Positions 1 through 8,502 of a stretch of DNA of 64,000 nt are shown piece after piece. Origin of the DNA: Solidesulfovibrio sp. Its GTDB lineage: Bacteria; Desulfobacterota; Desulfovibrionia; Desulfovibrionales; Desulfovibrionaceae. Positions within the stretch are counted from its first letter, which is position 1, and each line of letters opens with the position of its first letter. The DNA is taken from NCBI RefSeq assembly GCF_038562415.1, contig NZ_JBCFBA010000015.1, positions 1-64,000 of the forward strand, given 5' to 3'. The notes beneath the pieces were generated by a model, which saw only the letters and a program-made list of their open reading frames with translations, was not told the origin of the DNA and searched no databases. The position numbers and the translations under genes were made by a program.

Positions 1-43
1 GACGTATTTCTTAACGTGCGGCCCGCGGGGCGGACGGCTGGGC

Positions 44-109
44 GAGGCCGGAATGTGGCCTTCGAGCCTGCCGCGACAGCGGCGGCATCGAAGGCCACAT
101 TCCGGCCTC
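44..109. repeat. Long near-perfect inverted repeat (hairpin)
   Basis: Bases 44-65 and 88-109 are perfect 22-base reverse complements. Bases 69-74 and 82-87 extend the pairing after a three-base bulge, so the whole stretch folds into one hairpin of about 28 pairs. It lies outside any gene I can support, downstream of the DUF1786 gene on the minus strand. No T run adjoins it, so it is not a standard intrinsic terminator. It could be a palindromic repeat element or a protein-binding site; function unknown. Confidence 0.8.
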
Positions 110-183
110 GCATCTTCGCGCCGCGCGCGCCCGTCCTCCCGGTGTCCTGCCGCCCCTCCGCCCGCCAAAGCCGACCGGGGGGT

Positions 184-290
184 CCGGGGGGCGTGACGCC
201 CCCCGGTGGGGTCCAGGGGCAACGCCCCTGGTGGGGCTTGGGGCAAAGCCCCAATAGGGTGGGGCCAGGAGGGGCGTTGCCCCTCCCGGC
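184..290. repeat. Array of four short GC-rich hairpins after the DUF1786 gene
   Basis: Four adjacent palindromes, each with a loop of 3-7 bases, are visible with arms at 184-193/197-206, 213-220/224-231, 233-239/246-252 and 269-275/279-285. Each has the form G-run or CCAGGGG then a short loop then its complement. They fill the gap just after the stop of the DUF1786 gene and may act together as a transcript end or mRNA stabiliser. The same style of element recurs at 46725-46934 and 57438-57491, so this is a dispersed repeat family of the genome. Confidence 0.75.
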
Positions 291-291
291 G

Positions 292-1326
292 CTAGCGCCG
301 CGAACGCAACCAGTGGACGAGGCCGAAGCAGGCGGTGAGCATCATATCGCCGCCGGGGCTGGGGAAATCGACATCGAAACCGGCGAGCATGGCCCGTTTG
401 GGACCGATGACGCAGGTATAGGGGAAGATGCCGGCCGCGTGGGGCAGCGGCAGGGTGAGGCAGCCGTGCCCGCCCTTGTCGAAGACTTCGGCGTTGGTGA
501 GCGCCCCCCGCCGGAAGCGTTCCAGGTCGTTCCAGACTTCCTCGGCCGGCAGCATGCCGGTGTGGTGTTCGTAGATGCCGTGGATGCGCTGGCGGTGGAC
601 GAGGGCGGCGACGGTATGGCTGTTGCCGATATTGACGAGCATGACGCCGGTTTCGGCGCTTTTGGCCTTGATGGCCGGGTCGGTGAGCAGCCCCAGCACG
701 GCGGCGGCGGCGGAATCGGCCACGGGGCCGCCGCCGATGGACCGCTGGAGGCTGGCCAGGCGGGTAAGTTCCACGGGCGGCGTTTCGTAGACCAGGGCTT
801 CGGGATGGCCGTCGGCCTGGCGCAGGAAGCGTTCCCAGAGCTTGAAGCGGCCTTCGCGGCTGCTCTTGCCGGGGTGCAGGCCGTGGTCCTGGGCGCAGGC
901 CACGACCAATTCGGGCTGGGGCAGGCCGGCGGCGGCGAGGAAGGCCTGCCAGAAGCCGGGTTCGTAATCGGCAAGCGGCAGGGGCACGTAGCCGGGGGGC
1001 CTTTGGTCGGTGACCGTGACGCCCAAGGTGTTGCGCAACCGTTCGGGGTCGTCGGTCAGGGCCCAGACGGCCTCGGGGTGAGCGGCCAGGGGCAGGCCGG
1101 CCTTGAGGTGGGCGCGGAAGGTCTTGAAAAAGCCGCCGCCCATGTTGCAGCCGCACAGGTAGACGGAGCTGCCGGCGGCGGTCAGGGCGGCCAGCCGGGC
1201 GCCGACCTGCCGGGCCGGGGCGGGCAGCACGAATTTGGGGCAGTTTTCCGGTTCGAGGTCGGGGTTGTGGTAATAGACGTCCTGGGTGCCGGAACCGATG
1301 TCCAGGCACAACACGCGTTCGGGCAT
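292..1326 (-). CDS. DUF1786 family protein (actin-like ATPase fold)
   Basis: This 344-residue protein opens with LCLDIGSGTQD, a glycine-rich phosphate-binding style motif of the actin/sugar-kinase fold, and later has ANIGNSHT-like and GGDMMLTACFG segments. The whole matches what I know as the DUF1786 family, found in Desulfovibrio and methanogens and sometimes labelled pyruvate formate-lyase activating enzyme-like; that label is unproven. No signal peptide or membrane segment is seen, so it should be cytoplasmic. The ATG at 1326 has AAGGAGG six bases ahead, which decides the start over an in-frame codon 57 bases upstream. It appears to be a single-gene unit followed by the hairpin array at 184-290. 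Confidence 0.75.
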   Translation of the reverse strand: MPERVLCLDIGSGTQDVYYHNPDLEPENCPKFVLPAPARQVGARLAALTAAGSSVYLCGCNMGGGFFKTFRAHLKAGLPLAAHPEAVWALTDDPERLRNTLGVTVTDQRPPGYVPLPLADYEPGFWQAFLAAAGLPQPELVVACAQDHGLHPGKSSREGRFKLWERFLRQADGHPEALVYETPPVELTRLASLQRSIGGGPVADSAAAAVLGLLTDPAIKAKSAETGVMLVNIGNSHTVAALVHRQRIHGIYEHHTGMLPAEEVWNDLERFRRGALTNAEVFDKGGHGCLTLPLPHAAGIFPYTCVIGPKRAMLAGFDVDFPSPGGDMMLTACFGLVHWLRSRR

Positions 1327-1470
1327 CGCCGCCTCCTTGCTCGGGCTGGCGCGGGTATTACGCGCAAACGGGCCGCGCCTCAAGGCTGGCCGGGCGGTTA
1401 CAAAAACGACTCAATGCGTGACGCTGATGGGAAAAAATTGCACACGGAAGCGGGGGGTCACGGGACACTG

Positions 1471-1503
1471 AAAAAGCCGCGACGCGTGGGGAGCGAGGCG
1501 GCT
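1471..1503 (-). terminator. Intrinsic terminator of the 49-residue gene
   Basis: On the minus strand AGCCGC (1498-1503) pairs with GCGGCT (1475-1480) across a 17-base loop and is followed by five T residues. It begins 32 bases after the stop codon at 1535 and separates that gene from the DUF1786 gene. Confidence 0.6.
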
Positions 1504-1534
1504 GGGAACCGGCTTCGGCGAGGAAAATCAGGGT

Positions 1535-1684
1535 CTAATGAAACAGCAGGCCCTTGTAGATGAAACGTTCGTAGACGGAGCACACGCGCCGGGCGCTGCC
1601 GCTGGCCAGGCCGAAATCCAACAACCGGCAGTACATGTGCACGGGATTGAGCCGGTGTTGCAGGTAGTTGCGCAGTCGCTTCAT
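1535..1684 (-). CDS. Small basic protein, 49 residues, sigma-28-type promoter
   Basis: The ATG at 1684 is preceded by GAGGTGG four to five bases upstream and the frame runs 49 codons to TAG. The product starts MKRLRNYLQHRLNP and is rich in Arg, Leu, Tyr and Cys (two Cys), with no signal peptide. It has its own promoter-like element (1788-1814) and its own terminator (1471-1503), which argues that it is a real gene despite its size. I do not recognise a named family, although I believe similar short proteins with an N-terminal NYLQHRLNP-like stretch occur in other Desulfovibrio genomes. The sigma-28 link suggests a role in motility or in the regulation of FliA-dependent genes; that is inference only. 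Confidence 0.65.
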   Translation of the reverse strand: MKRLRNYLQHRLNPVHMYCRLLDFGLASGSARRVCSVYERFIYKGLLFH

Positions 1685-1787
1685 AATGCCACCTCGGACG
1701 GGGGGGAGCCCCCTGACGCTTTATCATAAGCAAGAAGCGTTCCTTTTTGTTTTCTCCTCCCGCCATCCGGGGAGGCTTTCATGTTTC

Positions 1788-1814
1788 TTATCGGACGATC
1801 TCGTTTGGGGCTTA
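1788..1814 (-). promoter_or_regulatory. Candidate sigma-28 (FliA) promoter
   Basis: On the minus strand TAAG (1811-1814), a 15-base spacer and TCCGATAA (1788-1795) match the FliA consensus TAAA-N15-GCCGATAA in 10 of 12 positions with exact spacing. It sits between the ferredoxin terminator and the 49-residue gene, about 95 bases ahead of its ATG. Confidence 0.55.
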
Positions 1815-1834
1815 GACGAGGCGGTGGCGGCGCA

Positions 1835-1867
1835 TAAAAAAACCCGCGCCGGTTTCCCGGCGCGGGT
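1835..1867 (-). terminator. Intrinsic terminator of the ferredoxin gene
   Basis: Bases 1842-1852 and 1857-1867 form a perfect 11-pair GC-rich stem with a TTTC loop (plus strand), and the A run at 1835-1842 gives an eight-base U tract on the minus-strand transcript. It starts 23 bases after the ferredoxin stop codon. Confidence 0.9.
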
Positions 1868-1889
1868 CGTCCCCGAGGGACAGTCAAAT

Positions 1890-2567
<678 letters not shown>

Positions 2568-4274
2568 ATGCTGCCAGACTCCACCGACCTGCTGGAATCC
2601 CTCCCCACCCACGCCGCCGTGCTCGATGCAGCCGGGCTGGTCATGGCGGCCAACGCTTCCTGCCTGGAACTGCTGCGCGAAATCGACGCCGGCGAGGTCC
2701 TGGGACGGCCGTTTTTCCGGTATTGCGACAAGCTCCTGGCCGCCAGCGCCGCCACGGCCGTGCGCGACGGCCTGGCCTCGGTGCTCTCCGGCACGGCGCC
2801 GCGCTACGAGATGGACCTGCCCTGCGGCCGGCCGCAAAATCCCACCTGGCGCGCCCTGTGCGCCACGCCCCTTCACGGGCGCCATGCCGGCGCCCTGGTC
2901 ATCCTGGCCGACATCTCGCGGCAAAAACAGCTCGAGGAGCACATCCTCCACGACGCCTTCCACGATACCCTCACCGGCCTTTTCAACCGGGCGCTCTTCC
3001 TCAATCGCCTGGACCAGTCCATCAAGCGGCTCAAGCGCAACCCCGAGGCCCTCTACGCGGTCCTGTACCTGGACATGGACCGTTTCAAGCTCGTCAACAA
3101 GACCTTCGGCCACGTCACCGGCGACCGGCTGCTCATGATCATCGCCAACCGGCTGCAAAAGCTCCTGCGCGAGGCCGACACCCTGGCCCGCTTCGGCGGC
3201 GACGAGTTCGCCATCCTGGTGGACGACGTGACCGGCATCAGCGAGGCCAGCGCCATGGCCGACACGGTGCTGCGCCAGTTGGCCGCGCCGTTTCGCCTGA
3301 AAAAGCAGGAAATCTTCGTCACGTGCAGCATCGGCGTGGTCCTCGGCTCGGCGGCCTACGAGCATCCCGACCAGGTCCTGCGCGACGCCGACAACGCCAT
3401 GTACAGCTCCAAGGAGCACGGCGGCGATCATTACACCCTGTTCGACGCCGGATTGCGGGTGGTGACCCAGCGGCGCATGGAAATGGAGATGGCCCTGCGC
3501 CAGGCCCTGGAGCACGGCGAAATCACGGTGCATTACCAGCCCATTGTCTCGCTTTCCACCGGCGTGATCACCGGCGTCGAGGCCTTGGCCCGCTGGAGGC
3601 ACCCCAGCCAGGGGCTCATCACGCCAAACGAATTCATCCCCATCGCCGAGGAGACGGGGCTTATCAACGAACTCGGGGCCTTGGTCCTGCGCCAGGCCTG
3701 CCGGCGCATGGTGGACCTTGGCAACGCCAATCCCGACGCCGCGAAATTGACGCTTTCCGTCAACATTTCCGGCCGCCAGTTCAAGCGCCCGGATTTCGTG
3801 GAGGAAGTGGCGGCCATCATGGCCGAGACCGACATAGACCCGTCGCGCGTGCGCCTGGAACTCACGGAATCGGTGCTCATGGACAACGCCGACGAGGCCG
3901 TGGAGACCATCAAGCGCCTCAAGGCCCTGCGGGTCAAGGTCGTCATCGACGACTTCGGCACGGGCTATTCGTCGCTGTCCTACATCCAGCGCTTCCCCTT
4001 CGACAGCCTCAAGGTGGACCGGTCGTTCGTGGGCAACATGAACGAGGCCGAGCAGAACATGGAGATCGTGCGGACGATCATCGCCATGGCCCACAAGCTG
4101 GGCCTGGAAGTGGTGGCCGAAGGCGTGGAGCTCAACGCCCACCGCGAAGCCCTGATCGACCTGCACTGCGAAAGCGCCCAGGGCTTTTATTTTTCCCGCC
4201 CCATCCCCGGCGAGGAACTCGACGAACTGGTGCGGCGCGGCTGGGGCCGGCCGACACCGCCTGACGCGGCCTAA
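2568..4274 (+). CDS. PAS-GGDEF-EAL cyclic-di-GMP signalling protein
   Basis: A 568-residue cytoplasmic protein: PAS-like sensor domain (about 5-115), diguanylate cyclase domain (about 130-295) and phosphodiesterase domain (about 310-560). The cyclase active site is intact (GGDEF at 210-214) and the inhibitory site RxxD (R201-D204) sits exactly five residues ahead of it. The EAL domain keeps EAL (338-340), the later DDFGTGYSS loop and an EGVE motif, so both activities look possible. There is no signal peptide or membrane segment. The ATG at 2568 is the first that fits the PAS fold but has only a weak GAAG ahead of it. It is a single gene; its stop codon overlaps the T run of a minus-strand RNA terminator. 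Confidence 0.9.
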   Translation: MLPDSTDLLESLPTHAAVLDAAGLVMAANASCLELLREIDAGEVLGRPFFRYCDKLLAASAATAVRDGLASVLSGTAPRYEMDLPCGRPQNPTWRALCATPLHGRHAGALVILADISRQKQLEEHILHDAFHDTLTGLFNRALFLNRLDQSIKRLKRNPEALYAVLYLDMDRFKLVNKTFGHVTGDRLLMIIANRLQKLLREADTLARFGGDEFAILVDDVTGISEASAMADTVLRQLAAPFRLKKQEIFVTCSIGVVLGSAAYEHPDQVLRDADNAMYSSKEHGGDHYTLFDAGLRVVTQRRMEMEMALRQALEHGEITVHYQPIVSLSTGVITGVEALARWRHPSQGLITPNEFIPIAEETGLINELGALVLRQACRRMVDLGNANPDAAKLTLSVNISGRQFKRPDFVEEVAAIMAETDIDPSRVRLELTESVLMDNADEAVETIKRLKALRVKVVIDDFGTGYSSLSYIQRFPFDSLKVDRSFVGNMNEAEQNMEIVRTIIAMAHKLGLEVVAEGVELNAHREALIDLHCESAQGFYFSRPIPGEELDELVRRGWGRPTPPDAA

Positions 4275-4480
4275 AAAAAGAGATTCGCCGTCGGCGCGGG
4301 AGCTGCTTACACAGCCGGTTCCGAAGCGCTGCTTCGGGAACTCTTCCTCATACGCCTGGCGAATCTCGGAAAAATGCGCCTCGTCGCGCGTCGGTATGGG
4401 ACCTGCCGTTTATTTCGCGCTGCCCTCCGTTGCGGTTGCTCCCATATGTGCAGGGGAGGCATTCCCCTTACACCTTCTAC
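4273..4480 (-). ncRNA. Candidate structured RNA ending in an intrinsic terminator
   Basis: On the minus strand, downstream of the hybrid kinase stop, a run of helices is visible: 4448-4450+4452-4456 with 4464-4468+4471-4473, a seven-pair stem 4395-4401/4440-4446, an outer ten-pair stem 4280-4289/4358-4367, and inside it a ten-pair hairpin 4318-4327/4331-4341 with one bulge. The outer stem is followed directly by seven T residues (4273-4279), so the transcript should end there. The pattern could be a separate small RNA of about 200 nt (6S-like in size) or the long structured 3' end of the kinase mRNA. I could not match it to SRP RNA, tmRNA, RNase P or tRNA. Confidence 0.5.
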
Positions 4481-4517
4481 GTAAGCACGCGCCGGCGGAA
4501 GTAAAGGGCCGGCCGCG

Positions 4518-6980
4518 CTACTCCCGGCGGGCCAGCAGCTTGGCGATGGCGGCCAGCAGCTTGTCCGGATCCAGGGGCTTGCGCAGCACGACGTCGGCGG
4601 CCTGGCTGGGGGCGTCGCCGTGGCCGGTGATGACCAGGATGGGGATGGCGGCCAGCTCGGGGTCGCGGCGCAAGGCCTCCATGGCCGCCCGACCGTCCAT
4701 GCCCGGCATGGCCATGTCCATGGTGATCACGCTCGGGCGCAGCCGTTCGGCCGCGGCCAGGGCCGATTCGCCGTCATGGGCCGCGGCCACCCGGTAGCCC
4801 TCCCCCTCCAGGAACTGGATGAGGAAGGCGGATACGGCCGGGTCGTCGTCCACCACCAGCACCAGAGCCTTGTCGCGGCGCACGGGCCGCGGCGGGGCCA
4901 CGGGCGCCGCCGTCTCCGGGCTTTCCGTGGTCGGCAGCTCGAAAACGAAGGCCGCCCCCCGGCCCGGGGCCGGCTCGGCCCAGATGCGGCCGCCGTAGTG
5001 GCTGACGATCTCGCGGCAGATGGCCAGGCCCAGCCCCGTGCCCTTGGCCGGGGCCGAGCCCTCGGGGTCGCGGCACACCTGGCGGAACTTGTCGAAGATG
5101 AGTTCCCGGTCCTCGGGGGCGATGCCCGGGCCGGTGTCGCGCACGGCCACCCGGGCCAGCCCCGGTGCCGGCGCCTCCAGGCTCACGGTCACCGCGCCCA
5201 CGGCCGTGAACTTGGCCGCGTTGCCGATGAGGTTTAAAAGCACCTGCTCCAGCCGATCCGGATCGGCGGCCACCACGGGCGAGACCTCGGGCAGGCGCGT
5301 CTCCAGGTCCACCTCGGGCCGGGCGTCGAACAAGCCGGACACGGCGGCCACGGCGCTGCGCACCACCTCGGCCAGGGCCACCGGCCGGTCGCGCCATTCC
5401 ATGCGGCCGGATTCGATGCGCGAGAGGTCGAGGAAGTCGTTTAAGAGCCTGGCCAGGCGTTCGCCCTCGGTGGTGAGCACGCGCAGGTTTTCCTCGATGC
5501 GCGCCCCCCGCCGGACCAGTTCCGCGTCGGAACCGGCCAGCGGCTTGAAATGCCTGCCGAAATCCCGGGCGATGAGCTTGGAGAAGCCCAGAAGCGAGGT
5601 CAGCGGCGTGCGCAGTTCGTGGGAGACGGACGAGAGAAAGGCGCTTTTGATCTCGTCCATGCCGCGAAGGCGCTCGTTGGCCTCCTCGAGTTCCCGGGTC
5701 TGGGCCGAGAGGTCGCTCGTGCGCTCGACCACGAGCTGTTCGAGCTTGCGGGTGAGGCCTTCCAGGCTCTCGGCGGCCAGGCAGCGCTCGGTGTCGTCGC
5801 GCACCATCAGCACGTAGCCGCCGGGCGCGCCCTCCTTGTCGAAGATGCCCGAGACCCGGGCGACGTAGCGGCGCGGGCCGTCGGGCCGGTTCTTGGAGAA
5901 GACGAAGTCGTGGCTGCGGCTGGGGGTGACGGCGTCCAGGCCCCGTTCCAGGGCGGCGCGCTCCACGCCGTGGCGGATGTGGATTTCCCGGATGTCGCGA
6001 CCGACGAGGCGCTCGGAGCGCTCGGCGAAGATCTCCTCGGCCGCCGGGTTGACGTAGGTCACGCGCCAGGTCTCGTCCATGGCCGCGATGCCCATTTCGG
6101 CGCTGCGCAGCAGGTTGTCGAGGAACATGGTCTTTTCGACCAGGGACCGGCCGACCTCCCGCAGGGCCTGGTCCTTCTCGGCCAGGGCGGACTTGAGGGT
6201 GCGCACGTACTTGCTTTCCAGGCCCCGCACGATGTCGGTCTGGGTGACGAGCCCCAGCACCCGGCGGTCGTCGTCCACCACGACCAGCCGGCGCACCCGG
6301 CGCTTTTTCATGAGCATGGCCGCCTCGTACACCGGCCGGTCGGCCTCCACGCACACCACCGGGCAGCTCATGATGTCGTAGAGCTTGAGCCGGCCCATGC
6401 GCGGATTCTCGGCCAAAAGCCGCACCACGTCGCGCTCGGTGATGATGCCGGCCGGCCGGCCCTCGCGGGCCACGATCAGGCAGGAGATGGAACGCTCGGC
6501 CATGCGCGCGACAGCCTCGCGCACGGTCACCCCCCCGGGCGCCGTGACGACCTCGCGGGTCATGATGCCTTCGATGCGCTTGATCTCGGACAGGGAGTCG
6601 TAGCCCAGGCGCTCGATGAGGTCGGACTGGGTGAGCACGCCCCGTACCCGGCCGGCCCCGTCGACCATGACCAGGTGGCGCAGGCGCTTTTTGGCCAGCA
6701 GATGGTAGGCCTCGACCACCATGGTGTCCTCGGCCACGGTGACCACGGGGGCGGTCATGAGGTCGCTGACGTGCCGTTCGGCGAAATCCTCGCCCCGGTG
6801 GGCCGCGGCCCACAGGATGTCGCGCTCGGTGACGATGCCCACGGGCACGCCGTCCCTGGCCACGATCAGGCAGGAAATGCCCCGGTCGCGCATGACGGCC
6901 AAACCGTGGCGCACGGGCGCGTCGGGGGAAATGGTGACGACTTCGGGAGTGACGATTTCGGCCAGGCGCTTGTCGCCCAT
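4518..6980 (-). CDS. Hybrid histidine kinase with four CBS domains, PAS, HisKA, HATPase and REC
   Basis: An 820-residue soluble kinase. Four CBS repeats (about 8-60, 70-125, 135-190 and 200-255) form two Bateman modules, which in known proteins bind adenine nucleotides. A PAS domain (about 285-400), a coiled coil and a HisKA box with SHELRTPL (H454) follow, then an ATPase domain with an N box (LLNLIGNAAKF), DTGPGIAP and GTGLGLA motifs, and a C-terminal receiver. ATG 6980 is preceded by GAGGAGG five bases away, excluding a longer upstream frame. It lies 88 bases behind the NtrC-type regulator gene and is very likely co-transcribed with it. The CBS array suggests sensing of energy charge; that is inference. 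Confidence 0.9.
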   Translation of the reverse strand: MGDKRLAEIVTPEVVTISPDAPVRHGLAVMRDRGISCLIVARDGVPVGIVTERDILWAAAHRGEDFAERHVSDLMTAPVVTVAEDTMVVEAYHLLAKKRLRHLVMVDGAGRVRGVLTQSDLIERLGYDSLSEIKRIEGIMTREVVTAPGGVTVREAVARMAERSISCLIVAREGRPAGIITERDVVRLLAENPRMGRLKLYDIMSCPVVCVEADRPVYEAAMLMKKRRVRRLVVVDDDRRVLGLVTQTDIVRGLESKYVRTLKSALAEKDQALREVGRSLVEKTMFLDNLLRSAEMGIAAMDETWRVTYVNPAAEEIFAERSERLVGRDIREIHIRHGVERAALERGLDAVTPSRSHDFVFSKNRPDGPRRYVARVSGIFDKEGAPGGYVLMVRDDTERCLAAESLEGLTRKLEQLVVERTSDLSAQTRELEEANERLRGMDEIKSAFLSSVSHELRTPLTSLLGFSKLIARDFGRHFKPLAGSDAELVRRGARIEENLRVLTTEGERLARLLNDFLDLSRIESGRMEWRDRPVALAEVVRSAVAAVSGLFDARPEVDLETRLPEVSPVVAADPDRLEQVLLNLIGNAAKFTAVGAVTVSLEAPAPGLARVAVRDTGPGIAPEDRELIFDKFRQVCRDPEGSAPAKGTGLGLAICREIVSHYGGRIWAEPAPGRGAAFVFELPTTESPETAAPVAPPRPVRRDKALVLVVDDDPAVSAFLIQFLEGEGYRVAAAHDGESALAAAERLRPSVITMDMAMPGMDGRAAMEALRRDPELAAIPILVITGHGDAPSQAADVVLRKPLDPDKLLAAIAKLLARRE

Positions 6981-7068
6981 GCAACCTCCTCGGGCATGAT
7001 CCCTGGGTGGGGAGGCCGATGCCCGAAATTCCCGGCCTTGACAAGCAGCGATCCCGGCCCCGTCCGGA

Positions 7069-8469
7069 TCAGGCACCCGGCCTGGCGGCGTATTCGGCGG
7101 GCTCGATGCGATGCTTTTGTATCTTGTTCCACAAATTTTTCGGGCTGATCCCGAGCAGGCGAGCGGCATCCTTCTGCACGCCGCCGGATTTGACCAGGGC
7201 CGAAAGAATCATGTTGCGCTCCATGTCCTGGAGCGTGTCACGCAGGTTGCCGGCCTCGTCGCTCCCGGCCGGGGCGGGGGCGCCCACGGGCCCGCGGCCG
7301 GAGACGTCCAGGGCCCGGGCCATGTCGGCGGCCGTGAGCACGTCGCCGGAACTGACGATGGCCGCCCGCTCCAGGGTGTTGGCCAGCTGACGGACATTGC
7401 CCGGCCAGTCGTGCTCGTAGAGTAGTTGCATGCCTTCCCGCGACACGCCACGCAAATTGACGCCCACCCGCGGGTTGATGCGCTCCAGGAAATGGGCGCA
7501 CAGCAGCGGCAGGTCCTCCTTGCGTTCGCGCAGGGGCGGCAGGGGAATGGCGGCCACGCTCAGGCGGTAATACAGGTCGGCCCGAAACTTTTTCTCGGCC
7601 ACCAGGGTTTGCAGGTCCTGGTTGGTGGCGGCGACGATGCGGATGTCGATGTCGATGGGCTTGGCGCCGCCCACCCGCTCGACCTGCTTCTGCTCCACGG
7701 CGCGCAGGAGCTTGGGCTGCAAAAAAAGCGGCATGTCGCCGATCTCGTCGAGCATGATGGTGCCGCCCGAGGCCAGCTCGAACTTGCCCTTCTTGAGCGC
7801 CACCGCGCCGGTGAAGGCCCCCTTCTCGTGGCCGAACAGTTCCGACTCCAGCAGGTTTTCCGGGATGGCGGCGCAGTTGACCTTGATAAACGGCGCCTGG
7901 GACCGGCGGCTCAAGGACTGGACGGCGTCGGCCACCACCTCCTTGCCCGAGCCGGATTCGCCGGTGATGAGCACCGTGGAATCGAGCGGCGCCACCCGGC
8001 GCACCATGTCCACCACGGCCCGCATGGCCGGCGACTGGCCGACGATGACCGGCCCGCGCCCGCAGGCCATGGCCGACTTGAGCCGGGAAAGCTCCTCGAC
8101 CAGGGCCCGGCGCTCCAGGGCCCGGCGCACCACCACCTCCATTTCGGCCAGGGAAAAGGGCTTGGCGAAAAAGTCGTAGGCCCCCAGGCGCACCGCCTCC
8201 AGGGCCTTTTCCTTGGCGGCGTAGCCGGTCATGACGATGACCTCGGCCCGGGGGCAGGCCTCCTTGAGCCGCGACAGCCCCTCGATGCCGTCCATGCCGG
8301 GCAGCATGACGTCGGTGATGACCAGGTCGAAATCCTCGGCCCGGACCCGGGCCAGGCCCTCCTCGGCCGAGCCCACCTGGACCGGCTCGTAGCCGCGCGA
8401 GGCCAGGGCCTCGGCCAGCATGGCCCCGAAGGCCATGTCATCCTCGATGACCAAAATGCGAGCGGGCAT
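7069..8469 (-). CDS. Sigma-54-dependent response regulator, NtrC family
   Basis: A 466-residue regulator: receiver domain (1-120, phosphorylated Asp likely D53 in VITDVMLPG), AAA+ domain (about 135-370) with Walker A GESGSGKE and the sigma-54 contact motif GAFTGA, and a Fis-type helix-turn-helix at the end ([15 protein letters not shown]). It should activate RNA polymerase carrying sigma-54 when phosphorylated. The CBS-containing hybrid kinase directly downstream is the obvious partner. The gene follows an HDOD gene after 33 bases, giving the order HDOD-regulator-kinase on one strand. The start at 8469 has a GGAG five bases upstream. Target genes are unknown; sigma-54-like elements occur in front of flagellar genes in this window. 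Confidence 0.93.
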   Translation of the reverse strand: MPARILVIEDDMAFGAMLAEALASRGYEPVQVGSAEEGLARVRAEDFDLVITDVMLPGMDGIEGLSRLKEACPRAEVIVMTGYAAKEKALEAVRLGAYDFFAKPFSLAEMEVVVRRALERRALVEELSRLKSAMACGRGPVIVGQSPAMRAVVDMVRRVAPLDSTVLITGESGSGKEVVADAVQSLSRRSQAPFIKVNCAAIPENLLESELFGHEKGAFTGAVALKKGKFELASGGTIMLDEIGDMPLFLQPKLLRAVEQKQVERVGGAKPIDIDIRIVAATNQDLQTLVAEKKFRADLYYRLSVAAIPLPPLRERKEDLPLLCAHFLERINPRVGVNLRGVSREGMQLLYEHDWPGNVRQLANTLERAAIVSSGDVLTAADMARALDVSGRGPVGAPAPAGSDEAGNLRDTLQDMERNMILSALVKSGGVQKDAARLLGISPKNLWNKIQKHRIEPAEYAARPGA

Positions 8470-8502
8470 CGGCGCTCCGTGCGGGACGGGCCACGGGCCG
8501 CC

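Noticed and set aside
4273-4367. tRNA, SRP RNA or tmRNA as identity of the minus-strand RNA
   Set aside because: No anticodon arm or T-loop in proper distance, no GGAAGCAG-type SRP tetraloop motif, and no CCA-type 3' end; an unnamed structured RNA is the most I can say.
4396-4797. 133-residue plus-strand frame over the candidate RNA and the end of the kinase
   Set aside because: Antisense to the receiver domain of the hybrid kinase and to the paired RNA helices; no start signals.
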